NCBI RefSeq assembly: GCF_000384395.1
Contig: NZ_ARWE01000001.1
Location: 372,001 to 436,000 of the forward strand
Source of the DNA: Geopsychrobacter electrodiphilus DSM 16401
GTDB lineage: Bacteria; Desulfobacterota; Desulfuromonadia; Desulfuromonadales; Geopsychrobacteraceae
DNA length: 64,000 nucleotides
Direction of reading: 5' to 3'
This document shows positions 35,162 through 44,342 of the stretch, piece after piece. Numbering within the stretch: position 1 is the first letter of the stretch; every line of letters begins with the position of its first letter. The notes under the pieces were generated by a model. The model was given only the letters and a program-made list of their open reading frames with translations, was not told the DNA's origin and did not search any database. Both the position numbers and the translations under genes were made by a program.

Positions 35162-37431
35162 CAGACGCTCCGCACGGCTTGCATAAATTTTTCACCCCAG
35201 TTCACCACGTCGTTTTCGGTGACGATGGCGGCCATCCGTTGGCAACGATAGGTCATCTCATCCGCACCCATAGTGAGTGCTTGATGGAGGGTTTTCGACA
35301 TAGAGTCGGCATCGTAGGGATTGGTCAGCAGCGCCCCATGCAGTTCGACTGCTGCGCCGGCAAATTCTGAAAGAACCAGAACCCCAGGAGTTTCGGTGAC
35401 GCTTTTTGTGGCGACATATTCCTTGGCCACCAGATTAAGCCCGTCTCGCAGTGGCGTGATCCAGGCAACATCGCAGGCCGCGTAGTGCGCAATGACCTCT
35501 GCGTAAGGGAGGGAGCGATAGAAATAGTGCACGGGTGTCCACTCAATGGTTGCGAAACGGCCATTGATGCGGCCAACGATCCGATCGACCTCAATTCGCA
35601 GGCTTTCATAAATCTCCATGCCGGGGGCTGCAGGCGTGATGATATTGAGCAGGGTAACGCTACCGCGCAGTTCCGGGTGATCCTCGAGCAGATGTTCGAA
35701 GGCTTGCAGTTTTTCGAGGGACCCCTTGACGTAGTCCAGCCGTTCGATCGAAACGATCCCCTTGACGCCGCCTAGCAACGCCTTGATGCTGGTGATCTTC
35801 TTCTGCACGGCGGGCTTCTTGACGATTTCTGCGATGACCCCGACATCAATCCCTACAGGATGGGCTCCCAGTGCCACGCGACGACCGGAAACCTCGATGG
35901 CCGAGGTCATTGAATCGACGCCCAGGGCGCATCCGTAGGTCACAAACGCCGGCGCGCAGGAGATTGTTTCGAGGACCTCAAGCGGTGAGTAGGAACGCAC
36001 CGCATCGACGAAGTTTTCGACATAGCGAGGGATATGAAAGCCGACATAATCACACTGTAGCAGGCTGCCAATGATCTCGCGTCGCCAGGGGAGAATGTTG
36101 AATACGTCGCTGGAGGGGAAGGCGGTGTGGTGGAAAAAAGCGATACGCAGGTCCGGCCGCAGTGGCCGCAAAAACGCCGGGACCATCCACAAATTATAAT
36201 CATGAATCCAGATAATCGCCCCTTCGGCGGCTTCTTGTGCCGCCTGCTCGGCGAAGATGCGGTTCACGTCAAGGTAGCGTTCCCAGTGGGCCTGATTAAA
36301 TTTTGCAATGCTCGGAAAGGTGAAAATAATCGGCCAGAACGCCTCCTTCGAAAATTTCTTGTAAAAGAGATCGACATCCTCTTCTGTCAGCGCAATCCGG
36401 GCGACTTGCAGGTTCGGGTAGCGCTTGCTGTCAACCGCGACATGCTGAATGAAACCTTTGGGGGCGCGACTGGCCTGCAGCGACCAGGCCACCCACGAGC
36501 CGTGGCGCGCACCGGCAAAAAAACCGAGCAGCGTCGGAATGATGCCATTGGGACTTTTTGGCCGTTTCTGTAGAACCACCCCATCTTTAACCACCTCGTC
36601 AAATGGCGGCCGGTGATAGACCATGACCAGTTCGGCTTCGCCGCGCTCATCCATCAGGCGTTGAGCCTTGCGCGTACTTTCAATCTGGGTTCCATGGTGT
36701 GCCAGCCCGGCCAGGATTCCACCGCAACCTTGCTCCGTGGCAATATAGACGCGCGGCATTTTGCGCACCCGCTCAATCAACGCGGGTTCGGCGCCACCGA
36801 CGACCACTCCGCGAAAGCCGCTGGTGTACATGGAGAGGTCGTTTAAGGTGTCACCGGCGACAACGACTGAATCCAGGTCAAAGCCTTCGCTCTCGGCAAG
36901 CTGTTGCAGTGTGGCGCCTTTATTGACGCCCCGCGGCAGGACGTCGAGATAGCGGTTTGCGGAAAAGAGCAGGTCGCAATCAAGGTCCTCAACCGCCGCG
37001 CGTAATTCGTCGCTGATCCCGCCCTCATTAACGAAAAACGAGCAGCGTCGCTCCTGGGGCACCGTTTGTCGATGCAACAGCGGAAACTTGGCGAGCTGCT
37101 GCAGGACATATTGCGAACCGGGCCAGCGGGCGGCGATGTCATGGTGGAGCGGATCGACCGGGCTCAGGTCGCCATGCATAACCGTCGCGCCGACATCAGC
37201 AATAATGTAGTCGGGCTGCGGCAGCGTCGAATCGCTGAGCAGCGGGATGATCGACTCTAAGCCGCGGCCGGAGACATAAATCAATTTCGCTCCCGCCAAA
37301 CCACCACTGAACAGGTCGCGGATCCGTCGTCGCGTTTCTTGGGTTCCTGCGAGCAAGGTACCGTCAAGGTCAGTTGCCAACACCAGTTTATTGGTCATGA
37401 TGAGCGGTTGCGGTTTATTGATTAAGTGCAA
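35161..37431 (-). CDS. HAD phosphatase-GT20 synthase fusion, probable glucosylglycerol-phosphate synthase/phosphatase
   Basis: 756 residues. The N-terminal HAD domain (about 12-255) has DLDGTLLAG, the SGRG motif and GDTLNDLSM, as in sucrose-phosphate phosphatases. The C-terminal GT20 domain (about 275-750) has ERLDYVKG and WITPLRDGLNLVAKEYVA, like OtsA and GgpS. The HAD-first order and WITPLRDGLNL favour the GgpPS type, which makes glucosylglycerol from ADP-glucose and glycerol-3-phosphate, over trehalose-phosphate synthase; glpD and glpK nearby support this. The start is TTG at 37431 with AAGGAG 8 bases before; ATG 37398 has no ribosome site. First gene of the coupled operon. Confidence 0.75.
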   Translation of the reverse strand: MHLINKPQPLIMTNKLVLATDLDGTLLAGTQETRRRIRDLFSGGLAGAKLIYVSGRGLESIIPLLSDSTLPQPDYIIADVGATVMHGDLSPVDPLHHDIAARWPGSQYVLQQLAKFPLLHRQTVPQERRCSFFVNEGGISDELRAAVEDLDCDLLFSANRYLDVLPRGVNKGATLQQLAESEGFDLDSVVVAGDTLNDLSMYTSGFRGVVVGGAEPALIERVRKMPRVYIATEQGCGGILAGLAHHGTQIESTRKAQRLMDERGEAELVMVYHRPPFDEVVKDGVVLQKRPKSPNGIIPTLLGFFAGARHGSWVAWSLQASRAPKGFIQHVAVDSKRYPNLQVARIALTEEDVDLFYKKFSKEAFWPIIFTFPSIAKFNQAHWERYLDVNRIFAEQAAQEAAEGAIIWIHDYNLWMVPAFLRPLRPDLRIAFFHHTAFPSSDVFNILPWRREIIGSLLQCDYVGFHIPRYVENFVDAVRSYSPLEVLETISCAPAFVTYGCALGVDSMTSAIEVSGRRVALGAHPVGIDVGVIAEIVKKPAVQKKITSIKALLGGVKGIVSIERLDYVKGSLEKLQAFEHLLEDHPELRGSVTLLNIITPAAPGMEIYESLRIEVDRIVGRINGRFATIEWTPVHYFYRSLPYAEVIAHYAACDVAWITPLRDGLNLVAKEYVATKSVTETPGVLVLSEFAGAAVELHGALLTNPYDADSMSKTLHQALTMGADEMTYRCQRMAAIVTENDVVNWGEKFMQAVRSV

Positions 37432-37455
37432 ATTGCTTCTCCTTCTGATGGAATA

Positions 37456-37477
37456 GTGCGGTGAGATTCCACCGCAC
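37456..37477 (-). promoter_or_regulatory. Leader hairpin before the fusion synthase
   Basis: GTGCGGTG, 6-base loop, CACCGCAC, ending about 10 bases before the AAGGAG ribosome site on the minus strand. Could affect translation of the whole coupled operon. Confidence 0.4.
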
Positions 37478-37697
37478 CCGGCATGAAGCAGGGCGCCCAG
37501 CTTGCGGGTCGTTATTCGTACATCCTGATCTGGTCTTATGATCTCGACCAGGACAACCCTTGTGTGGGCCTCCGTCGTTGCCTGAAATTTTCTGGCTAAG
37601 CTAGGTGGTTGCTGGTGTGTTTGAAAAAGACCTCGATATGCCCGGGGCGCTTGCTCCGCCTCTATCCTCAGTTAAGTTTTGGGGAAGCCCCTCCTTT

Positions 37698-38777
37698 TTA
37701 ACTCTCCAAAATATTCGGAATTCGGGTGGTTTCCCCCTTATGGTTCGTCAGCGTGTATTCCTTGTCGTTTTTATCCGTAATCGAATAGTTCGGCATCAGC
37801 GGAATTTTGCCGATATTGGTCGCCAGCACGTACATCGGCTGGGCCAGACCGGTGGTGTGACCGCGCAGGGCGTCACGGATCAGTTCGGCTCCTTTTTCGA
37901 CCGGGGTGCGAAAATGATCGATCCCCGGAGCCGCTTCGCAGTAGAACAGGTAATAGGGACGGATCCGGGTGCGCAATAGTTTCTGATGCAGCTCTTTGAA
38001 GGTCGGCACGTCATCGTTTATCCCCTTTAGCAGCACCGCCTGATTTCCGACGTTGATGCCGCAACTCATCAGGTCAAACACGGCTTTTTCAGTCTCAGCG
38101 GTAATTTCCTTGGGGTGGTTGCATTGGGTATTGATCCAGACCGGCACCTTATGAAATCCGCCGATCGCTTTTTTCAGGCCCTCGGTAATCCGTTGCGGCA
38201 GAACGATCGGCAGGCGTGAGCCGATGCGGATCATCTGAATATGGGGGATGGTGCGCAGGCTGCTGATCAGGTATCCCAATTTATCATCTGGCAGCAGCAG
38301 GGGATCGCCTCCGGTGATCAGCACGTCGCGGATCTCCTCGTGTTCGCGAATCCAGGCCAGGCCTTCTTCAACATCAAAGCGCAGCTGTAGATCCTGATCG
38401 ACGACCAGCTCTTTACGGAAACAGTGACGGCAGTAGATGCCGCATTCCTGGATGACGGTAAAGGCGATACGGTCGGTGTACTGCCGTGCGATGCTGTCGG
38501 GGCGAACCTCGGTGGTATCACGGTTCTCCTTGAACATCAGGTAATCATCCATGCCGAATTCATTGACCTTTTCCTGCATCGAAGGAATCACCTGCATGCG
38601 TATCGGGCAGTTTGGATCGTCCCTGTCCATCAATGAGGCAAAATAAGGGGTGGTCCCCCATTTGGTGTTTAAAGACCGGATCGCCTCCTTTTCACCGTCA
38701 GAGACATTGATATAGGTTTCGAGTTTTTCCAGGGTGTTGACCTGATTCTGAATCTGGTGAACCCATGGTTCTTGCAT
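37698..38777 (-). CDS. KamA-family radical SAM aminomutase, substrate uncertain
   Basis: PLP- and SAM-dependent 2,3-aminomutase family, 359 residues (lysine 2,3-aminomutase is usually about 400-420). Cluster motif CGIYCRHC (CxxxCxxC, about 112-119), LITGGDPLLLP and PYYLFYCEAAPGIDHFRTPV. The two Asp residues that bind the lysine side chain in lysine 2,3-aminomutase (in CDLS and VDAPGG) are Glu in FYCEAAPG and absent or replaced in VLATNIGK, so lysine may not be the substrate. beta-Amino acids such as beta-glutamate and N-acetyl-beta-lysine are osmolytes, and the flanking genes are osmotic. No AblB-like acetyltransferase is adjacent. Confidence 0.8.
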   Translation of the reverse strand: MQEPWVHQIQNQVNTLEKLETYINVSDGEKEAIRSLNTKWGTTPYFASLMDRDDPNCPIRMQVIPSMQEKVNEFGMDDYLMFKENRDTTEVRPDSIARQYTDRIAFTVIQECGIYCRHCFRKELVVDQDLQLRFDVEEGLAWIREHEEIRDVLITGGDPLLLPDDKLGYLISSLRTIPHIQMIRIGSRLPIVLPQRITEGLKKAIGGFHKVPVWINTQCNHPKEITAETEKAVFDLMSCGINVGNQAVLLKGINDDVPTFKELHQKLLRTRIRPYYLFYCEAAPGIDHFRTPVEKGAELIRDALRGHTTGLAQPMYVLATNIGKIPLMPNYSITDKNDKEYTLTNHKGETTRIPNILES

Positions 38778-38792
38778 TGAAACTTTCCTTTC

Positions 38793-38835
38793 AAAAAAAA
38801 ACCGGCCGGAGGATTTTGTCCTTCGGCCGGTTTGG
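38793..38835 (-). terminator. Rho-independent terminator of proVWX
   Basis: On the minus strand AAACCGGCCGAAGGA...TCCTCCGGCCGGTTT then a nine-T run, between proX and the KamA gene. Confidence 0.9.
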
Positions 38836-38852
38836 TTTTATCAGCGTTTTAC

Positions 38853-39869
38853 TTAAGCGGCGTTACGCGCTGCTGCCAGCCATGCATCCCAGGTACTCTG
38901 ATTCTTTTTGATCCACTCTTTTACGTGGCGCTCGATATCTTTCTGCGACTTTTCGCCGTTCTGCATCTTGGTGTTTTGCTCGTTAATGTCACCCAATGGC
39001 AGGGTAAAGACCTTAAAAAATTCTTTCGCCGCAGGGTTCTTGGCTAAAAAATTCTTGTTGGCGACTATCCGGATGTCGGCGACCACAAACCCGAGTTTGA
39101 TTGGATCGCTGACCGCGCCATCGACACCACTGACGGTCAGGCGATCGACCATCGGTTTTTGCGCTTCAGTCGGGTTGATCTCGGGCACGTTGATCCACAT
39201 GACATCTTTGCCGGGCTTGAATTTGAAGACGGTCCAGTTTGGTGCCCAGGTATAGAAGAATGCCGGTTTGCCAGCATTGTACCGCGCCAGAGCATCGGCC
39301 ATGCTTGCCGAGTAGGCGGCTTTGATCAGGTTGATGTCATCCTCAAGGCCATAGACCTTCATGTGGTGGGCGATCGTCCCTTCACAACCCCAACCGGCGG
39401 GGCAGGCGGTTAGATCGGCTTTGCCGTCGCCGTTGGCATCAAAGGCCGCCTTGACTTCGGGGCGTTTGAAATCTGCGAGTGATTTGATATTGAATTTATC
39501 AACTTCCTTTTTCGAAACTAGGTAGCCTTGGAGCCCGCCGGCTTTAACGACATAACCTACCTTTTCGGCCTTTTCATAGAAGTTCTTCGGTAACTGACCA
39601 TTGTGGACCGGGAACCAGCCGTTGGTCCAGTAGTCGAGGTCGCCCAGTGCGAGAGATTGGTAAAAAAGCGGATTGGTTAAGTCTTTGGGTTTTTCAACCT
39701 TGTAGCCAAGCTCCTTCAGGCCTTCACGTACCAGGGCTTCCTGAAAGTAGCCGGTGTTCCAGGTCGCTCTGGCCGGTTGGACCTTGACCCCCTTGCCGGG
39801 CAGTTGGTTTACCGCAAACGCGGGGATTGTAAATGACAGAAGTAACAGGACGAGCATAATTCGTTTCAT
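38853..39869 (-). CDS. proX: Glycine betaine/proline ABC transporter, substrate-binding protein
   Basis: 338-residue periplasmic binding protein of the ProX/OpuAC type. Signal peptide MKRIMLVLLLLSFTIPAFA. The mature part shows GVKVQPARATWNTGYFQEAL and DYWTNGWFPVHNG with the Trp residues that cage quaternary amines. AAGGAAAAAAC precedes the ATG. Last gene of the proVWX operon, 43 bases after proW; followed by a strong terminator. Confidence 0.92.
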   Translation of the reverse strand: MKRIMLVLLLLSFTIPAFAVNQLPGKGVKVQPARATWNTGYFQEALVREGLKELGYKVEKPKDLTNPLFYQSLALGDLDYWTNGWFPVHNGQLPKNFYEKAEKVGYVVKAGGLQGYLVSKKEVDKFNIKSLADFKRPEVKAAFDANGDGKADLTACPAGWGCEGTIAHHMKVYGLEDDINLIKAAYSASMADALARYNAGKPAFFYTWAPNWTVFKFKPGKDVMWINVPEINPTEAQKPMVDRLTVSGVDGAVSDPIKLGFVVADIRIVANKNFLAKNPAAKEFFKVFTLPLGDINEQNTKMQNGEKSQKDIERHVKEWIKKNQSTWDAWLAAARNAA

Positions 39870-39912
39870 GTTTTTTCCTTTTTTAGAGTGAGGTGTGAAT
39901 TGAACTTATAAG

Positions 39913-40752
39913 TTATCTCTTACCTATACCCTGGGTGATCCGATCCAGGACCATCGCTAGCAGCACAATCGCCAGGCCGCCGATGGTGGCCAGGCCGATC
40001 TCCAGGGTGTTCAAACCTTGAACCACCGGATTTCCCAGACCTCCAGCGCCGATCAATGCGGCGATAACGACCATCGACAGGGCCATCATGATCGTCTGGT
40101 TGAGCCCGGCCATGACCGAGGGCATGGCGAGCGGGAACTGGACTTTGCGCAAGACCTGCCAGGGGGTGGCGCCAAAGGCGATCGCAGCTTCGACCAGTTC
40201 GGGGTGAACCTGGCGAATACCGAGGCTGGTCAGGCGGATGATCGGCGGCAGGGCAAACACAATGGTCGCCAGGATTCCTGAGACGGTGCCGATACTGAAC
40301 AACATCACCACTGGTACCAGATAGACGAAGGGCGGGGTGGTCTGCATGACATCGAGACAGGGGCGCAGATACATCTCAAAACGGTCACTTCGACCCGCCA
40401 TGATGCCGAGGGGAATCCCGACCACCGCACAGAAAACCACGGCGCAGATTACCATCGCCAGCGTGGTCATGGTGTAGTCCCAAAGCCCGAGATAACCGAT
40501 CAACACGAAGGTCAAGATGGTAAAAACGGTCACTCGCTTGCCGGCATAACGCCAGGCGAGAGCAGCAAAAATCAGGATAAATACAAACGGCGGGACACTG
40601 GCGAACAGCCATTGCAGCCCTTCGAGACTTAGCTCGACCGGCGCCTTGATAATTTGAAAATATTCGCGGTAATTAAGTACAAGCCAATCGACGGCGGACT
40701 GCACCCATTCATCAAGCGGAATCAGTTGAGTGGTAAAATCAAATATATGCAT
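39913..40752 (-). CDS. proW: Glycine betaine/proline ABC transporter, permease
   Basis: 279-residue inner-membrane permease with five to six helices. The ABC-permease EAA-type loop is ELVEAAIAFGATPWQVLRKVQ (residues about 186-206). Length and sequence fit ProW/OpuAB without the long N-terminal extension of the E. coli protein. 23 bases after proV. Confidence 0.92.
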   Translation of the reverse strand: MHIFDFTTQLIPLDEWVQSAVDWLVLNYREYFQIIKAPVELSLEGLQWLFASVPPFVFILIFAALAWRYAGKRVTVFTILTFVLIGYLGLWDYTMTTLAMVICAVVFCAVVGIPLGIMAGRSDRFEMYLRPCLDVMQTTPPFVYLVPVVMLFSIGTVSGILATIVFALPPIIRLTSLGIRQVHPELVEAAIAFGATPWQVLRKVQFPLAMPSVMAGLNQTIMMALSMVVIAALIGAGGLGNPVVQGLNTLEIGLATIGGLAIVLLAMVLDRITQGIGKR

Positions 40753-40775
40753 TGAATTATCTCTTAAGTTTTAGG

Positions 40776-42002
40776 TTATTCTGCGGTTTCGGTTTCAGCC
40801 TGTTCGGTACGGTGCAGGGTGCGCAGAAACAGGTTCTTGGAGACGGCGCCCTGATATTTGCCAGTTTCATCTAAGACCGGTAACGGCCAGGGGTGGTTGG
40901 CAACTTCGGGCAGAATATCTTGCATCGAATCACTGATCCGAGCAGGGGTCACATCGGGCAGGTAAGCGCTGGCAAGAATTTGAGGATATTCCGGCCGATC
41001 GAGCAATTCCCTCAGGGAGTCCGTCGAGACGATCCCTTGAAATTGATGATTGCTATCGAGAACATAGCCGTAATCACGGTCATTTTTGATCAGGCGCTGC
41101 AAGGCGGGGCGGATTCCCTTACCGTCGGTGACGATAATTGTGACTTGGGAGTCGCTGGCGATGTCTCCGGCAGAAAGGATGTTGGTCTGATCAACGCCAC
41201 GGAAGAAGGCGCGCACATAGTCATCGGCCGGATTTTGCAGAATCTCTTCCGGGGTGCCGACCTGAACTACGCGGCCCCCCTCCATAATGGCGATTCGGTC
41301 GCCGATGCGCATCGCCTCATCGAGGTCATGCGAGATAAAGACAATGGTGCGTTTGGATTTGGCCTGCAACTTCAGCAATTCATCCTGCATCTCGGTGCGG
41401 ATCAGAGGATCGAGAGCCGAGAAGGCCTCGTCCATCAGCAGGATATCGGGATCAACCGCCAGTCCACGTGCCAGGCCAACCCGCTGCTGCATGCCGCCGG
41501 AGAGTTCGTTCGGCATACTTGCCGCCCAGGCTTCAAGGCCGACCTGTTCCAGCGCCTGTAAGGCGCGTGCCTCGCGGGTCGTTTTGTCGATACCGTCCAT
41601 TTCCAAACCGAAAGCAGCGTTCTGCAACACGGTCATATGTGGCATCAGGGCAAAGGATTGAAACACCATGCTCATCTTCTTGCGGCGCATTTTGATCAAC
41701 TGGTTATTGTCCATGCTGATGATATTTTCATCATCAATCAAAACCTCCCCGGTTGTCGGTTCAATAAGGCGGTTGAGCATGCGCACCATGGTTGACTTGC
41801 CCGACCCTGAGAGCCCCATGATGACAAAGATCTCGCCGGTATAGATTTCGAAACTGGCATCCTGCACGCCGACGGTGGTTTCGGTTTTTTTAAAAATAGC
41901 GTCTTTGTCCAGTCCTTGTTTGAGCAAGCTCATGGCTTTTTTTGGATGTGGGCCAAAAATTTTATAGAGATTTTTTACTGAAATTTTTACGCTGGGACTC
42001 AA
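40776..42002 (-). CDS. proV: Glycine betaine/proline ABC transporter, ATP-binding protein
   Basis: 408 residues. Walker [10 protein letters not shown] (about 64-72), signature LSGGMQQR (about 168-175), Walker [13 protein letters not shown] (about 190-201). Two CBS domains fill the C-terminus (about 285-400), the part that senses ionic strength in OpuA. The start is TTG at 42002 with AAGGAG 6 bases upstream. First gene of proVWX, an osmoprotectant uptake system. Confidence 0.94.
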   Translation of the reverse strand: MSPSVKISVKNLYKIFGPHPKKAMSLLKQGLDKDAIFKKTETTVGVQDASFEIYTGEIFVIMGLSGSGKSTMVRMLNRLIEPTTGEVLIDDENIISMDNNQLIKMRRKKMSMVFQSFALMPHMTVLQNAAFGLEMDGIDKTTREARALQALEQVGLEAWAASMPNELSGGMQQRVGLARGLAVDPDILLMDEAFSALDPLIRTEMQDELLKLQAKSKRTIVFISHDLDEAMRIGDRIAIMEGGRVVQVGTPEEILQNPADDYVRAFFRGVDQTNILSAGDIASDSQVTIIVTDGKGIRPALQRLIKNDRDYGYVLDSNHQFQGIVSTDSLRELLDRPEYPQILASAYLPDVTPARISDSMQDILPEVANHPWPLPVLDETGKYQGAVSKNLFLRTLHRTEQAETETAE

Positions 42003-42552
42003 TTAATTCTCCTTGTAAAACAGGTGGTTGCCGATGGGATTTCGACCCGTATTAAGCGGCGTTACGCACATGTGGAAGTTTCCCGACCTCAACCGAATAG
42101 TGAGTGGGGTTAGACTGGATGTGGTCTGCGTTCGGTTGCAGGTTGGTTTAGGTCGGACTATTTTGTTTTTAAGAGGGCAGAGCGACCCGCGACCCGTTTC
42201 TGCAGGAACTGCGAGAATCGAGCGCTACTCTGAAAGAAATGGAGATCTGCGAAGCGTTACACGGGGTAACTTTCTTGACGATCTCCTTGCGGGAAAAGGC
42301 TGATACACCCTGGCAGGATGCCGCCTTATTCTCAGATCATGATACAACTGTTTGACGGGAAGGTCAACTTACTTGATGTTTAGTCCCTTTTGCGCGAGTT
42401 CGAATTGACAGTAAGTCCGATCTGCCCTATATAGAAGCCGATTAGATTCACTATGAACTTTTGAGAGGGAGGGACGTGTAAAACGTAGCGGGCGTAACCC
42501 GGGCGGTAGTTGTTTGTCTTCCACTGCCCATATGGCCGAAAGGATTTTGAAG
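42003..42552. other. Long intergenic region upstream of proV
   Basis: 550 bases. Should hold the proV promoter. A 60-codon open stretch (42174-42355, plus strand, including LREKADTPWQDAALFSD) has no convincing start and matches no family I recognise; it may be a gene remnant. Confidence 0.35.
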
Positions 42553-42864
42553 ATGGCCAAAAAAAGTATGATTATCACGGGCGAGTCCCTGGCCCGTCAG
42601 GGCTATTGCCGTATCAGCAAGCGTAAAAATATCGTTGCCCGAATCGATGTTGAAAACTGGGTCGAGCTTCTTGCGGCACATTTCGGAAAAACCCTCCACC
42701 AGATGTTCACCGAAATTCTGGCGAATCCCGGTTACTACGAAGATCTTTTCCGCCGTGAGTGGAGCAAGGATCAGCTGGATGTCAGTTTGACCACGGCGCG
42801 TACCGTCCCTTCGAGTTTTGGCTGTGCTGTCGGTTACGAAGAGAAGGACACCCCTTCCGCATAG
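42553..42864 (+). CDS. Unidentified small protein
   Basis: 103 residues from ATG 42553, with AAAGGA 8 bases upstream; the frame is open to 42514. Predicted soluble, basic N-terminal part (MAKKSMIITGESLARQGYCRISKRKN) and a helical middle (HQMFTEILANPGYYEDLFRREW). No family recognised. Next gene on the strand is the spermidine-synthase-like protein 80 bases downstream. Confidence 0.5.
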   Translation: MAKKSMIITGESLARQGYCRISKRKNIVARIDVENWVELLAAHFGKTLHQMFTEILANPGYYEDLFRREWSKDQLDVSLTTARTVPSSFGCAVGYEEKDTPSA

Positions 42865-42943
42865 GGTGTGATTCGCGCATATCACTATTAAAAGTCTGGA
42901 GTCCCTGTCTCTTCTCCCGTTGTCCTTTCCGATTGGAATCCTC

Positions 42944-43636
42944 ATGGCTTTGCCCTGGAAGACCCTGGATCGTTTTGTCATTGAAGCAGAAGGGGTTCTT
43001 GAATTGCGCCAACGCGGCATCGGGGATTATCTGATTTCCATCGGTAATCAGGTGCTGATGAACAGTAAGGCCCAGCGTTCCGAAATCGCCCTCGGGGTTC
43101 TGGGTTGCAAGGAGTTGAAGGGCATGGCCGAACCGCGCGTGCTGGTCGGCGGTCTGGGAATGGGGATTACCTTGCGGGCCGTGCTGAATGAATTGCCGAC
43201 GGGGGCTCAGGTTGTCGTCGCCGAACTGAATCCGCAGATCTGCGCCTGGTGTCTCGGTCCTCTGGCGGAATTGACCGATGATGCGGCCCGTGATCCACGC
43301 GTAACACTCGAAGTCGGTGATGTCTCAGCATTGATTCAGCGCGCGGTGCCCGGCAGTTTTGATGCGGTTATCCTCGACCTTTACCGCGGTCCCGGCCCGC
43401 AGACCGATGCGCTTAAGGATCCGATTTACGGCAGTCGGGCCATAGGCCGGACGCTTAGGGCGCTCAAGCACGGTGGCACCTTTGCCGTCTGGGGGGAGAA
43501 TCCTGATCTCGGTTTCGAAAGGCGTCTTAGCGCCGCGGGCTTCAGCGTGCGTTGTGAAAGACCGGGGAAAGGTGGTTATCGCCATGCCGTCTGGGTTGCG
43601 CAGAAGAGGAATCATTCCGTCGGTGATCGCCATTAG
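42944..43636 (+). CDS. Spermidine synthase-like methyltransferase-fold protein
   Basis: 230 residues from ATG 42944; a TTG at 42920 is an alternative. Rossmann-type methyltransferase fold of the SpeE/spermidine-synthase family: GGLGMGITLRA (about 67-77, SAM-binding loop), AELNPQICAW (acidic residue after strand 2), FDAVILDLYRGP (about 140). The SpeE catalytic Asp and polyamine-site residues are not obvious, so it may be a SAM-dependent enzyme of another kind, as is common for these short homologues. Confidence 0.65.
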   Translation: MALPWKTLDRFVIEAEGVLELRQRGIGDYLISIGNQVLMNSKAQRSEIALGVLGCKELKGMAEPRVLVGGLGMGITLRAVLNELPTGAQVVVAELNPQICAWCLGPLAELTDDAARDPRVTLEVGDVSALIQRAVPGSFDAVILDLYRGPGPQTDALKDPIYGSRAIGRTLRALKHGGTFAVWGENPDLGFERRLSAAGFSVRCERPGKGGYRHAVWVAQKRNHSVGDRH

Positions 43637-43671
43637 GGTGCCGGCGCTGGTCACATATAAGAAAGAGGCTC

Positions 43672-43881
43672 ATGGATAACTTTGATTTAAACGGGCGTGA
43701 GTTCGTGGAACTGTGTAATCTGCTTAAACTGGTCGGCTGGTGTCATAGCGGTGGGACTGCCAAGCTTGTCATTGCCGAGGGAACGGTGTCTGTTGATGGC
43801 CAGGTAGAGCTGCGTAAACGTTGTAAAATACGTTCGGGGCAGGTCGTCACATATGCCGGGCAGCAGATCTTGATCGACTAG
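43672..43881 (+). CDS. S4-domain RNA-binding protein (YbcJ/RlbA type)
   Basis: 69 residues, almost entirely an S4 domain: FVELCNLLKLVGWCHSGGTAK and VNG-like turn VSVDGQVELRKRCKIRSGQVV. Binds RNA in the ribosome-biogenesis family; function uncertain. AGAGG 3 bases before the ATG. 35 bases after the spermidine-synthase-like gene, likely the same transcript. Confidence 0.8.
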   Translation: MDNFDLNGREFVELCNLLKLVGWCHSGGTAKLVIAEGTVSVDGQVELRKRCKIRSGQVVTYAGQQILID

Positions 43882-44054
43882 CACAGGACCAACTGGCCTG
43901 AATATGATTCAGTTCGGTACTAGCCGAAACCAGTGGGCAACTTCAGTGTAATCCCGGGGTGCGCCGTCACTTAAGTTCATATATTTGGCTATAATTTGTA
44001 CTGGACTTCGGCCTTGCCGTGATTGAATTCAGGTGGAAGACTGAGGTAGAAATT

Positions 44055-44092
44055 AAAAAGGGAACCCGAAAACTCGGATTCCCTTTGATTTT
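44055..44092 (-). terminator. Terminator after initiator tRNA
   Basis: AAAGGGAA-C-CCGA / TCGG-A-TTCCCTTT hairpin directly after the tRNA 3' end on the minus strand, with T-rich sequence on both sides. Confidence 0.75.
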
Positions 44093-44094
44093 TT

Positions 44095-44171
<77 letters not shown>

Positions 44172-44183
44172 ACAACGTCAGGG

Positions 44184-44212
44184 AACCTACCCGATTGACT
44201 GGCAGAGGTCAA
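44184..44212 (-). promoter_or_regulatory. Promoter of tRNA-fMet
   Basis: Minus strand TTGACC, 17-bp spacer, TAGGTT, 13 bases before the tRNA 5' end. Confidence 0.65.
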
Positions 44213-44342
44213 CACCTAATTGGCGCCTGGGGGGATTTTCTGTCGAATGCGCGCTTCATCCTTGTCGCCATGGCAGGGTTGGTGATACAAAACGGCTCCT
44301 GAAGTAAGCAGTAAATGACCAACTTTAAAAGGATCTAAGCCT

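Noticed and set aside
35161-37431. Simple OtsA (trehalose-phosphate synthase) assignment
   Set aside because: The N-terminal phosphatase and the glp context fit a GgpPS-type enzyme better, though trehalose synthesis cannot be excluded.
42028-42303. 91-codon open frame upstream of proV
   Set aside because: No ribosome site, no known motif, and composition like non-coding DNA.
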